Part shown: positions 52,067 to 60,301 of the stretch, piece by piece
Layout of the letters: every line of letters begins with the position of its first letter
How positions within the stretch are numbered: position 1 is the stretch's first letter
Assembly (NCBI GenBank): GCA_016839765.1
Contig: JAEOTP010000016.1
Location: 68,027 to 132,026 of the forward strand
DNA: 64,000 nt
From: Promethearchaeota archaeon
Lineage (GTDB): Archaea > Asgardarchaeota > Lokiarchaeia > Sigyniarchaeales > SOKP01
Direction of reading: 5' to 3'
Notes under the pieces: generated by a model
The model's database searches: none
Told to the model about the DNA's origin: nothing
Seen by the model: only the letters and a program-made list of their open reading frames with translations
Program-made: the position numbers and the translations under genes

Positions 52067-52441
52067 TTATAACAATTTTAGATTTCCAGTGATAACATCA
52101 ATATCTTTTGACCTTGCTGGACCAATACCCAAAGCTGTTGTAGTACCTGAAGGTAATTGAGTTAATCCCGCATCCTTGACTAAAAAATATGGGATTTCTT
52201 TTTTATCAAGTTTATCTAAAATTTCGTTTAAATAAATCAAATTATCAATCTTAAGAACTACTTTTTTTTGTCCTGAATTAATCCAATGCTTCCAAACAGA
52301 CTTATTTGTTCTCCTAACTAAATCTGCTGCTGAAACTGAGGCATGACAGGATTGAGCACATTTTTTACCAGTACCCATTTTTAAATCTGTTCTTATTAAA
52401 ATAACTTGCTTATATTCTTCCACGGTTACTAAACCTATCAA
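52067..52441 (-). CDS. pth2: Peptidyl-tRNA hydrolase, Pth2 family
   Basis: About 124 aa. Conserved Pth2 stretches are [25 protein letters not shown], and [19 protein letters not shown]. It releases tRNA from stalled peptidyl-tRNA. The start is uncertain: TTG at 52441 gives 124 aa, while GTG at 52423 ([10 protein letters not shown]) would match the family N-terminus better and has AGGT upstream. Third gene of the translation operon. Confidence 0.92.
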   Translation of the reverse strand: MIGLVTVEEYKQVILIRTDLKMGTGKKCAQSCHASVSAADLVRRTNKSVWKHWINSGQKKVVLKIDNLIYLNEILDKLDKKEIPYFLVKDAGLTQLPSGTTTALGIGPARSKDIDVITGNLKLL

Positions 52442-52461
52442 TTGTTAAGAAACTAGATGAA

Positions 52462-52971
52462 TTACTCAAATTCTATCCGAGTTACTTTCCCAATTAATTC
52501 TAATACTAATTCTTCTAATTCTTCTTTAGTAAATAAGATTTCTTCTTTATCTTGAGATCTAATAACAGCCTTAAATTCAATATCTCCAGTAGCTAAGAAG
52601 ATCTCGTTTAAGGAAATTAATTTACTTGGAGCAATTAAAGCTTCTATTACTGGTCTTGGTTTATTCGTTTTTTCAATAAAAATCAATTCATCTATTTCAT
52701 ATGTTTCTTTTATCCAATTAATTAAATCTTGAGTGATTCTGAGCTTATCTTTTCTTCCTAGAACCAGTATTACTACATCTTCAAAATCTATAGCTTTATG
52801 AAAAGAAATATCTTTCAAAAAATTAAACTTTTCTTGCTCTTCCAGTGTTAACAAGCCTTTTGCTAAATCTAACTCAAACTCAGTCAGTTCACCAGTATCT
52901 AGCTTTTGTTCACAACTATTGCATAAAAAGCCTGAATTTACACATGTTTGACACGCTGGAAGATTTTTCAT
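52462..52971 (-). CDS. Archaeal zinc-ribbon and KH-like protein
   Basis: 169 aa. The N-terminus has CQTC and CNSC, a zinc site, then a helical linker and two alpha/beta segments (residues 60-105 and 115-169) similar to the conserved archaeal NusA/KH-like proteins that start with the same Cys pattern. Likely binds RNA. It lies between eL38 and pth2, consistent with a role in translation or RNA biology. The exact family function is unknown. Confidence 0.65.
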   Translation of the reverse strand: MKNLPACQTCVNSGFLCNSCEQKLDTGELTEFELDLAKGLLTLEEQEKFNFLKDISFHKAIDFEDVVILVLGRKDKLRITQDLINWIKETYEIDELIFIEKTNKPRPVIEALIAPSKLISLNEIFLATGDIEFKAVIRSQDKEEILFTKEELEELVLELIGKVTRIEFE

Positions 52972-53013
52972 TATTTAAACTTAATTTTATATTATTTAAA
53001 CAATAAATTTCTC

Positions 53014-53208
53014 TTATAATTCAATAACGTCGCACTTTATAGTATTTAGCAGTCTATTTGCTGTATTAGGATCAGTTTGGTATGTGTATAGGTATTTCTT
53101 TGTTCTGAGCTTTAGTTTTACAACATCCTTAATCCTTTTTACTCTACAATGAATCGCGAATTCGGCCAATTCTAAAAATTTATTTTCATCGAAAATTTCC
53201 TTAGGCAT
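53014..53208 (-). CDS. rpl38e: Ribosomal protein eL38
   Basis: 64 aa. MPKEIFDENKFLELAE, then VVKLKLRTKKYLYTYQT and a C-terminal VIEL follow the eukaryotic L38 layout (MPRKI, VKFKVR, YLYTL, VKEL). eL38 occurs in eukaryotes and some archaea, including Asgards. It is a large-subunit protein. First gene of the operon that continues with the KH-Zn protein, Pth2 and TruD, and divergent from eL40. Confidence 0.88.
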   Translation of the reverse strand: MPKEIFDENKFLELAEFAIHCRVKRIKDVVKLKLRTKKYLYTYQTDPNTANRLLNTIKCDVIEL

Positions 53209-53411
53209 GATATATCATCCGATATTTAAATGCTTAGAATTCAACTATTTGAATTCTAATTAATTATAAAATTTGAATTTTTTCATTCAGATACAAAAAT
53301 TTTAATTCTTTTTACTATTCTTCCATACATCTTTATCTTGTAAATTAAAGATTATTGAATTAAAGCATTTATTTTTCTAAGCAAATAAAAAAGAAAACGG
53401 AGGAAATCGCA

Positions 53412-53576
53412 TTGGCACCTATTGATGACCCTTTCAAAAGAAGAATAGCTAGATATCATTTATTAGAAAAAAGTGTATGCAGACGATGTGGTGCACTCAA
53501 TCCAATTAGAGCCAGGAAATGTCGTCGTTGTAGAGGAAAAGATCTTAGGCTAAAAAAAAGAGAATTAACAAAATAG
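53412..53576 (+). CDS. rpl40e: Ribosomal protein eL40
   Basis: 54 aa from TTG 53412, with GGAGG 8 bp upstream. Four Cys form the zinc site: CRRCG and CRRC (VCRRCGALNPIRARKCRRC), with the RRIARYHLLEKSVC start typical of L40. In eukaryotes this protein is made as a ubiquitin fusion; here it stands alone. Divergent from eL38 across about 200 bp. Confidence 0.93.
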   Translation: MAPIDDPFKRRIARYHLLEKSVCRRCGALNPIRARKCRRCRGKDLRLKKRELTK

Positions 53577-53745
53577 AGCCTTTTACTAATTTTAACAAAA
53601 TAAGATTTAATTTTTTATACCTTCAGCTTCTTTTTCTCTTATAATAAATTTTCGTAAACTTTTTTAATTTTATGACTTAGAGATCATTATATAACAATTA
53701 ATTATTGATACAATCAAAACTTAAATTTAGTGAAAGTGAAAAAAT

Positions 53746-55434
53746 ATGGCACAATTAGGAGGTCAACCTATCATCCTGTTAAAGGAAGGTACTGAAAGGC
53801 AACGCGGGAGAGATGCAATGGAAAATAACATCGCTGCCGCTAAAGCAATTGCTGATGCAGTTAGAACTTCTCTTGGACCACGCGGTATGGATAAAATGCT
53901 CGTTGATCAGTTTGGTGATGTTGTAATTACGAATGATGGAGCTACGATATTAAAGGAAATTGATGTACAGCATCCTGCGGCAAAAATGATGGTAGAAGTC
54001 GCCAAAACTCAAGATTCAGAAGTGGGTGATGGTACAACTACGAGTGTTATTCTTGCCGGTGAACTATTAAAACGAGCAGAAAAACTTTTACAACAAAAAA
54101 TTCACCCTACAGTAATTACTGAAGGTTTTCGAAGGGCTGCTGAAAAAGCAATTGAAATCTTAGAAGGAATGTCAATTAAGAGTGGAATTGATGACTATGA
54201 TGGTCTTAAAAATGCCGCAATGACTTGTATGTCAAGTAAAATCGTATCTGAATCAAGAGAAATGCTTGCAGGATTATGTATTGACGCTATTAAAGCTATT
54301 GCTGAAAAAGATGAAAATGGTAAATGGATAGCGGATATTGAGAAAGTACAAATTCAGAAAAAAGAAGGAGAAAGCATTGATGATACTACATTGATTAAGG
54401 GGATTATATTAGATAAGGAAGTTGTAAGCCCAGGTATGCCAAGAAGCGTGAAAGATGCTAAAATCTTATTATTACAAAGCGCTGTGGAAATTGAAAAGAC
54501 TGAGTTTGAGACTAAACTTCAGATTACAAGCCCAGAACAAATCCAACAATTCTTAGATGAAGAAGAACACATGCTAAGAAAAATGGTGCAAAAAATCGAA
54601 AATTCAGGCGCTAACGTTTTAATCTGTCAAAAAGGAATCGATGATATGGCTCAACACTTCTTAACAAAAGCAGGGATTCTAACTGTAAGAAGAGTTAAGA
54701 AATCTGATATTGAAAAGCTCTCAAAAGCCACTGGAGGTATGATTTTTAATAACTTAGACGACATTACACCAGAAAAACTAGGTTTTGCTGGTTTAGTAGA
54801 AGAACGCAAAGTCATGAACGATAGCTGGATTTTTATCGAAGAATGCAAAGATCCAAAATCAGTTGTAATTTTAATTAGAGGAGGAACAGAATTAATCGTT
54901 GATGAAGTAGATAGAGCAATCCATGATGCTTTATGTGTAACTAGAGACATTATAGAAGACGAAAAAGTTGTTGGAGGCGGTGGAGCACCAGAGTTGGAAA
55001 CCGCAATTCAATTACGTAAATTTGCTCAAACTTTAGGAGGGCGTGAGCAACTAGCAGTAGAAGTTTTTGCCGATAGTTTAGATATTGTACCAAAAACTTT
55101 AGCGGAAAACGCAGGTTTAGATCAGATTGAAGTCCTCATGAAATTAAGAGCCTCACATCAAGCAGGCAATAAATTTGCAGCTATTGATTTAGACACCGGA
55201 GATATCATCGATGACATGGTAAAAGTAGGAGTCATAGAACCTACCATTGTTAAAATTCAAGCTATTAAAAGTTCCACAGAAGCAGCTTCAATGCTACTAA
55301 GAATTGACGATGTTATTGCCAGTGCGAAAACTGCAGGACCCCCAGGAGGAATGCCTCCGCCAGGTATGGGCGGTATGCCACCAGGTATGGGTGGTATGGG
55401 CGGGATGCCTCCGGGTATGGGAGATATGTATTAA
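53746..55434 (+). CDS. thsA: Thermosome subunit (group II chaperonin)
   Basis: 562 aa. Typical features are [18 protein letters not shown] (residues 41-58), the ATPase motif EVGDGTTT near residue 90 and GGGAPELE near 407. The C-terminus is a Gly-Met-Pro tail of about 25 residues (repeats of GGMPPGMGG), the type seen inside the ring cavity. It folds cytosolic proteins. It is strongly expressed in archaea, in line with the long untranslated leader and TATA-like ATTATATAA near 53688. Only one subunit gene is in this window. Confidence 0.95.
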   Translation: MAQLGGQPIILLKEGTERQRGRDAMENNIAAAKAIADAVRTSLGPRGMDKMLVDQFGDVVITNDGATILKEIDVQHPAAKMMVEVAKTQDSEVGDGTTTSVILAGELLKRAEKLLQQKIHPTVITEGFRRAAEKAIEILEGMSIKSGIDDYDGLKNAAMTCMSSKIVSESREMLAGLCIDAIKAIAEKDENGKWIADIEKVQIQKKEGESIDDTTLIKGIILDKEVVSPGMPRSVKDAKILLLQSAVEIEKTEFETKLQITSPEQIQQFLDEEEHMLRKMVQKIENSGANVLICQKGIDDMAQHFLTKAGILTVRRVKKSDIEKLSKATGGMIFNNLDDITPEKLGFAGLVEERKVMNDSWIFIEECKDPKSVVILIRGGTELIVDEVDRAIHDALCVTRDIIEDEKVVGGGGAPELETAIQLRKFAQTLGGREQLAVEVFADSLDIVPKTLAENAGLDQIEVLMKLRASHQAGNKFAAIDLDTGDIIDDMVKVGVIEPTIVKIQAIKSSTEAASMLLRIDDVIASAKTAGPPGGMPPPGMGGMPPGMGGMGGMPPGMGDMY

Positions 55435-55444
55435 AGAATTTAAT

Positions 55445-55468
55445 TATTTTTTTTAATTTATTTTTTAT
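55445..55468 (+). terminator. Poly-T terminator after the thermosome gene
   Basis: T-rich stretch with two runs of six to eight T immediately downstream of the stop codon, fitting archaeal termination. Confidence 0.5.
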
Positions 55469-55650
55469 TATTAATTATTTAATTAATCGTAGTATTAATT
55501 AAGGAAATAAGGACTAACTAAATAATCGCTTCTTCTCATTTTTTTAAGTTTCGATTTCGGAGTCCATTTTTGGGAATTCATTTATACAAAAGTGTTAAAA
55601 GTCTAATTATAATCTAATAATATGGAAAAACCTTTTTAAGGTGAAATTTA

Positions 55651-57300
55651 ATGAAAAAAGGAAAAAAAATAATTGTTGTTTTAATTATCTTTGGGATTAT
55701 TTTTGCAATAATTCCTTATATTATGATATCGGAACAAAAGGCAGTACAAAAAGAAAATGATCAAAAAAGAGGAGATGTAAAAACCTCACAAATCTCGGAA
55801 TTATGGAGCTACACGACGGGAGAGGGTGGGGTATATTCTTCTCCAGCCCTGGGTGATGTGGATGGTGATGGCAAACTCGAAGCGATCGTGGGAAGCTATG
55901 ATAAAAACCTGTATGCATTAAATGGTGAGGATGGAACTCTGTTATGGAGTTACAAAACGGGAAGTCATGTACAAGCTTCCCCTACGTTAGGTGATGTAGA
56001 CAATGATGGTAAGCTTGAAGTAGTAATAGGAAGTTGGGATGAAAATGTGTATGCATTAAATGGCGAAGATGGGAGTGTGGTGTGGATTTACAAGACAGAG
56101 GGTCCAATATTTTCATGTGATGCGGTGTTAGGTGATATAGATAATGATTATAAGCTCGAAGTGATTGTGGGAAGCTGTGATAAAAAGGTGCATGCATTAA
56201 ATGGTGAGGATGGAAGCTTATTATGGAGTTTTAAAGCGGAAGATATATTCTATGGCTCTTCTGCGGCGTTAGGTGACGTAGATAATGATGGTAAGCTCGA
56301 AGTGATTGTGGGAAGCTATGATAAAAAGATTTATGCTCTAAACGGCGAAGATGGGAGCATTTTATGGAATTATATGACGGGACGTTCTGTGCACTCTTCT
56401 CCTGCTCTAGGTGATTTAGATGGTGACGATAAATTAGAAGTGATTGTGGGAAGCGATGATAAAAAGATTTATGCTCTAAACGGCGAAGATGGTAGTGATA
56501 TATGGAGTTTTACGACAGAAGAAGGTGTTCATCAGTCTTCTCCGGCTTTAGGTGATATAGACAATGATGGCAAGCTCGAAGCGGTCGTTGGAAGCACTGA
56601 TGGTAGGTTCCATGCGCTAAATGGCGAGGATGGGAGCATAGCATGGAGCTATAAGACTGCGAGGTTTGCGTTATCTTCTCCTGCATTAGGTGATGTAGAT
56701 GGAGATGGGAAACTCGAGGCAGTCGTGGGAACTTGGTATGAAGAACAGGTGCGTGCTTTAAACGGCGAGGATGGTAGTGAAACGTGGAGATATAATCCAG
56801 GCACAGGTCCTATATACTCTTCTGCTGCGTTAGGTGACATCGATAGTGATGGGCAGCTCGAAGTAGTCATAGGAAGTACTGGAAAGGCAGGAGTTCTTGG
56901 AAAAGTATATGCTTTAGATCCTCTTCCTTCGGGAGAAGAAATATGCTGGCAGGGTTTATCTGGAGATAGTTTCTTCTTTAGAAATAAAATAAAACCTATC
57001 GACCCGGTTTTACAAATTTTAAATGAAATCTCTGAAAAGATAAGTCAATTGGATGGGTTGATAAATAATAATTTAGAATCTTGGCGAAAATATATATGTA
57101 GAAAACTTATATGCGTTTCGCAATATCTAATTGATAAAATGATCGAAAAGCACGTAAATTTTGAACAAATTCGGTGTTATTATCTGGATGCTCTGCAACT
57201 AAATATATATTTGATAAAAAAGATTGCGAAAGATGAGGAAATTTCAAATATCTGTTCTGAGATTTTCATACTGAGCGACGAGGTAAAAGAATTAATTTAA
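55651..57300 (+). CDS. Secreted eight-repeat beta-propeller (FG-GAP/PQQ-like) protein
   Basis: 549 aa. Residues 1-25 are a signal peptide or anchor (KKIIVVLIIFGIIFAIIPY). Residues 50-425 carry eight units of about 46 aa, each with ALGDVDGDGKLE, IVGS, and ALNGEDGS then W-x-Y. The D-x-D-x-D-G-x-L-E loops should bind calcium. The last 110 residues are helical with Cys (YICRKLICVSQYL, IRCYYL). AAGGTGAAA precedes the ATG. Probably a surface adhesin or ligand-binding protein. Similar C-terminal tail to the protein at 18251-20182. Confidence 0.8.
   Translation: MKKGKKIIVVLIIFGIIFAIIPYIMISEQKAVQKENDQKRGDVKTSQISELWSYTTGEGGVYSSPALGDVDGDGKLEAIVGSYDKNLYALNGEDGTLLWSYKTGSHVQASPTLGDVDNDGKLEVVIGSWDENVYALNGEDGSVVWIYKTEGPIFSCDAVLGDIDNDYKLEVIVGSCDKKVHALNGEDGSLLWSFKAEDIFYGSSAALGDVDNDGKLEVIVGSYDKKIYALNGEDGSILWNYMTGRSVHSSPALGDLDGDDKLEVIVGSDDKKIYALNGEDGSDIWSFTTEEGVHQSSPALGDIDNDGKLEAVVGSTDGRFHALNGEDGSIAWSYKTARFALSSPALGDVDGDGKLEAVVGTWYEEQVRALNGEDGSETWRYNPGTGPIYSSAALGDIDSDGQLEVVIGSTGKAGVLGKVYALDPLPSGEEICWQGLSGDSFFFRNKIKPIDPVLQILNEISEKISQLDGLINNNLESWRKYICRKLICVSQYLIDKMIEKHVNFEQIRCYYLDALQLNIYLIKKIAKDEEISNICSEIFILSDEVKELI
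55800..56930 (+). repeat. Tandem coding repeats, about 138 bp each
   Basis: Eight related units encode the propeller blades of the secreted protein. Near-identical stretches such as GCATTAAATGGTGAGGATGG recur, so the locus is open to unit gain, loss and gene conversion. Confidence 0.75.
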
Positions 57301-57308
57301 TAATAAAC

Positions 57309-57341
57309 TTTATCTTTTTTTTTCTTTTTTTCTTATTTTTA
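57309..57341 (+). terminator. Poly-T terminator
   Basis: Long T-rich tract with runs of seven to nine T just after the propeller gene stop codon. Confidence 0.55.
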
Positions 57342-57505
57342 TTTATTTATTTAATCAATTTTTAAGCTATTTTAAATCAAAAAGATGCTGAAATATTCTA
57401 CCTTTACTAAATAATACTTATAATATATTTTTTCTATTAGTTTTTGAATCATTCTTTTTATTAATTGAGATTAAATGTGGATTTTTTGTTTCTCATGAAA
57501 TTAGA

Positions 57506-57550
57506 GTAATACTTAAATAACGATTTGTGTTCTCTTTACATTATAGTATA
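57506..57550 (+). promoter_or_regulatory. Promoter element of the WD40 gene, shared with 59147-59191
   Basis: This 45-bp block is identical at 37 positions to 59147-59191. It contains a TATA-like CTTAAATAA and the block GATTTGTGTTCT. It ends 14 bp before the ATG, with AGGAGG between. The second copy lies upstream of the 33-aa membrane peptide gene. Copying of a promoter with its gene is the simplest reading. Confidence 0.5.
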
Positions 57551-57564
57551 AGGAGGTTAATAAT

Positions 57565-59001
57565 ATGTCTAAAAAGAAGGATACAGGAGAAAAGCAAGAT
57601 TATATGAATTTAGACTGGTTAAAGCATCAGTATTATGTTTTAGGGAGAACAATTCAAGATATTGCCGATGATCAAAAAGTAAGTATGATAAGAATCAGAA
57701 AATGGCTCGACAAACTAGAGCCAATCAAGAAAAAAGTTTTACCAAAGGAAGAAGTGGTTATCGAAGAACCAATAGATATGATTTATTCTCCTTATTGTCC
57801 TTACTGTGGCAAGCATGTTAAATCTCATTGGAAAGTATGTGCCTATTGTGGTCAAAGAATTAGAGGAATGGAATTGTATCCAATCAAGGAAGAAGCTTTA
57901 CCGACGGAAGAAGAAGTTATCGAAGAACCAATCAAGGAAGAAGCTATACCAACGGAAGAAATATTTATCGAGGAGCCAATCAAGGAAGAAGCTTTACCAA
58001 CGGAAGAAGAAGTTATCGAAGAACCAATCAAGGAAGAAGCCATACTAACGGAAGAAGTAGTTATCGAAGAACCAATCAAGGAAGAAATTTTACCAGAAGC
58101 AGTAATTAAGGAAGAGCAAATTATTAGTATTCAACCTTTTAAAGGACATAAAAAGGGCGTGGCTTCGGTGGCATTCTCTCCTAATGGTGAATATATTGTA
58201 AGTGGTTCGAAGGATAGAAACATAAAAATATGGGAGTTCTCCACGGGTAAACTCGTAAGAACGCTTGAAGGACATGAAAAAGATATAAACTCTGTTGCCC
58301 TCTCTTTTGATGGACAGTATATAGTAAGTGGTTCGAACGATAATACTGTCAAAATATGGAATTTTTCCACAGGTGAGCTAATTCAAAATCTTAAAGGGCA
58401 TACATGGTATGTTTCATCAGTAGCTATTTCTCCTGATGGCAAATATGTTATCAGTGGTTCATTTGATAAAAACATTAGAATATGGGATTTAAAAACTGGT
58501 GATCTCGTGAATACACTTAAGGGGCATAGAAAGGAAGTGAGTTCAGTTACCATTTCTCCCAATGGTAAATATTTGATAAGCGGATCGAATGACAAAACTA
58601 TAATAATCTGGGAATTTAATAGTGGTGAGATAATTAGGACAATAGATGGTCATAAAAAACACATTACTTCAGTCGTGGTGTCTTCTGACGGAGAATATAT
58701 TGTTAGTGGTTCAAATGATAAATCCGTAAAGGTGTGGGAAATTACTACCGGAAGATACGTTAGATTGCTCGAAGGGAATACTTGGTGGGTTTTATCTGTA
58801 GCCGTTTCTCCTGATTGTAATCATGTCATCAGTAGTTCATTAGATGGAAAAGTTAAAATATGGGATTTAAAAACTGGTGAACTCGTCAGAACAATCGAAG
58901 GGCATAGAAAAGAAGTAAATTCAATTACCATCTCTCCCGATTGTAAATATATTGCTAGTGGATCCAATGATAAGACGATAAAAATTTGGAGCTTTAATTA
59001 G
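57565..59001 (+). CDS. Seven-bladed WD40 protein with N-terminal HTH-like segment and zinc ribbon
   Basis: 478 aa. Residues 10-52 look like an HTH (DWLKHQYYVLGRTIQDIADD). Residues 74-94 form a zinc ribbon with CPYCG and CAYCG. Residues 105-185 are acidic 16-aa repeats (PIKEEALPTEEEVIEE). Residues 190-478 hold seven WD40 blades with GH and IWD/IWE ends (for example SVAISPDGKYVISGSFDKNIRIWDL), enough for a closed propeller. It probably scaffolds protein complexes in the cytoplasm. AGGAGG lies 9 bp before the ATG. Confidence 0.88.
   Translation: MSKKKDTGEKQDYMNLDWLKHQYYVLGRTIQDIADDQKVSMIRIRKWLDKLEPIKKKVLPKEEVVIEEPIDMIYSPYCPYCGKHVKSHWKVCAYCGQRIRGMELYPIKEEALPTEEEVIEEPIKEEAIPTEEIFIEEPIKEEALPTEEEVIEEPIKEEAILTEEVVIEEPIKEEILPEAVIKEEQIISIQPFKGHKKGVASVAFSPNGEYIVSGSKDRNIKIWEFSTGKLVRTLEGHEKDINSVALSFDGQYIVSGSNDNTVKIWNFSTGELIQNLKGHTWYVSSVAISPDGKYVISGSFDKNIRIWDLKTGDLVNTLKGHRKEVSSVTISPNGKYLISGSNDKTIIIWEFNSGEIIRTIDGHKKHITSVVVSSDGEYIVSGSNDKSVKVWEITTGRYVRLLEGNTWWVLSVAVSPDCNHVISSSLDGKVKIWDLKTGELVRTIEGHRKEVNSITISPDCKYIASGSNDKTIKIWSFN
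57721..58116 (+). repeat. 48-bp tandem repeats in the WD40 gene
   Basis: One unit at 57721-57768, then, after the zinc-ribbon coding part, four units at 57880-57927, 57928-57975, 57976-58023 and 58024-58071, and a partial fifth to about 58116. Each begins CCAATCAAGGAAGAAG and encodes an acidic 16-aa linker. Unit number may vary between strains. Confidence 0.85.
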
Positions 59002-59146
59002 AAGCAGAATAACGAACTCAAAAAGATACTGATGTCTTGAAATTCACTTTTTCTTTTTGATTATCTATATTAGAAAGATTAAAAACAAAACTCTTTCTGA
59101 GCGTTAGAATTTAGTATGAGCAGATTAGTTTAGTCATAACATTATA

Positions 59147-59191
59147 GTAATCTTTAAATAAGGATTTGCGTTCTATTTAAATTATAATCTA
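59147..59191 (+). promoter_or_regulatory. Second copy of the WD40-gene promoter element
   Basis: 45-bp block matching 57506-57550 at 37 positions, with TATA-like TTTAAATAA. It lies 21 bp upstream of the ATG of a 33-aa membrane peptide and near GGTGAAA. Confidence 0.45.
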
Positions 59192-59212
59192 TAGATTTTT
59201 GGTGAAACTTAA

Positions 59213-59314
59213 ATGAATAGAATATATAGAATAATAGGGATTGTCTTAGTATTAATTGTAATTGTTGTGCTTATATTTGGGATTATAGCGTTTAATTTTC
59301 CCGCATCTAATTAG
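59213..59314 (+). CDS. Single-helix membrane micropeptide (33 aa)
   Basis: 33 aa: a short basic start (MNRIYR) then one hydrophobic helix (IVLVLIVIVVLIFGIIAF). GGTGA precedes the ATG by 7 bp, and a promoter-like block lies upstream. It resembles the signal segment of the secreted propeller protein, so it may be the stump of a lost exported protein or a genuine small membrane peptide. Confidence 0.45.
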   Translation: MNRIYRIIGIVLVLIVIVVLIFGIIAFNFPASN

Positions 59315-59468
59315 ATGTCAAAAAAGAGAGATTAAAAGAATTAGGTATATAAGTAATTCCGTGATATTCTCAAATTTTCAACAAATTTTCTTTGATTCTA
59401 TTTTAATTAGAGAAATTAAATTTGATTATCATAAACTTTAATGGTATCATATCATTTTTTAAAAAAAG

Positions 59469-60272
59469 ATGAGATTTATAGATTTATCAATTCCAATCAT
59501 CGATTATGATGAAGCAATATATGATCCTGCTCCTTATGCTCCACATATTACGTATAAAGATCATAAAAGAGGGGGTTTAGAAATGGGAATATTATATCCC
59601 AGACTAAAACCAGAAAAATATCTTCCTGAGGGTGGAGCTTGGGCTGCTGAAGATATCACTTTATCCACTCATAGTGGAACACATATGGATGCACCTTGGC
59701 ATTATGCGCCGACTCAGGATAAGGAAATTAGAGAAAAAAAAGCAATGACAATTGATGAATTTCCATTAGAGTGGGGTATGGGTGCCTTGATAGTTTTAGA
59801 TGTTACTGATTTAGAAGAAGGTTATATAATGAAACCCGATGACATTGACAAGAAGTTAGAAGAAATTAGCCATAAATTAAAGGAAGGTGATATTTTATGC
59901 ATTCACACTACAGCGCCTAAATTTGCGGGCACTAATGAGTATTATCAGCATGGTGTTGGAGTAGGAAGAGAGGCAACACTTCATATTATTAGGCAGGGTG
60001 TTCATGTGGTTGGGACAGATGCTTGGACTTGGGATGCTCCTTTCATTTATACTGCTAAAAGATGGAAGGCTTCACTGAAAGCGAAAGATCCAAATCCATC
60101 AATTATATGGGAAGGACATTTTGCTGGAAGGGAATTAGGATATTTTCAAATGGAAAAATTATGGAATTTGGATAAAGTTCCTGCGGTGGGTGCGACGATT
60201 TATTGCTTTCCAGTAAAAATTGCCAGGGCAAGTGCTGCTTGGGTACGAGCGGTGGCAACAATACCAGAATAA
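59469..60272 (+). CDS. Cyclase-family metal-dependent hydrolase (kynurenine formamidase-like)
   Basis: 267 aa. The signature HSGTHMDAPWHY near residue 75 is the H-x-G-T-H-x-D-x-P-x-H metal-binding motif of the cyclase superfamily, which includes kynurenine formamidase and isatin hydrolase. A second conserved part is VVGTDAWTWDAP. It likely hydrolyses an amide or cyclic compound with a divalent metal. The substrate is unknown. It stands alone and converges on the large membrane protein gene. Confidence 0.85.
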   Translation: MRFIDLSIPIIDYDEAIYDPAPYAPHITYKDHKRGGLEMGILYPRLKPEKYLPEGGAWAAEDITLSTHSGTHMDAPWHYAPTQDKEIREKKAMTIDEFPLEWGMGALIVLDVTDLEEGYIMKPDDIDKKLEEISHKLKEGDILCIHTTAPKFAGTNEYYQHGVGVGREATLHIIRQGVHVVGTDAWTWDAPFIYTAKRWKASLKAKDPNPSIIWEGHFAGRELGYFQMEKLWNLDKVPAVGATIYCFPVKIARASAAWVRAVATIPE

Positions 60273-60301
60273 AATAAGAAAAATAAAAATTTATTTTTTG
60301 A

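Noticed and set aside
55800-56930. Long open frames antisense to the propeller gene
   Set aside because: They arise from the repetitive, purine-biased coding strand and show Ser/Pro/His-rich shadow composition; the sense frame has a clear propeller pattern.
57721-58116. 48-bp repeats as a CRISPR-like array
   Set aside because: The units are contiguous with no spacers, keep one reading frame and encode an acidic linker in the WD40 protein; no cas genes are near.
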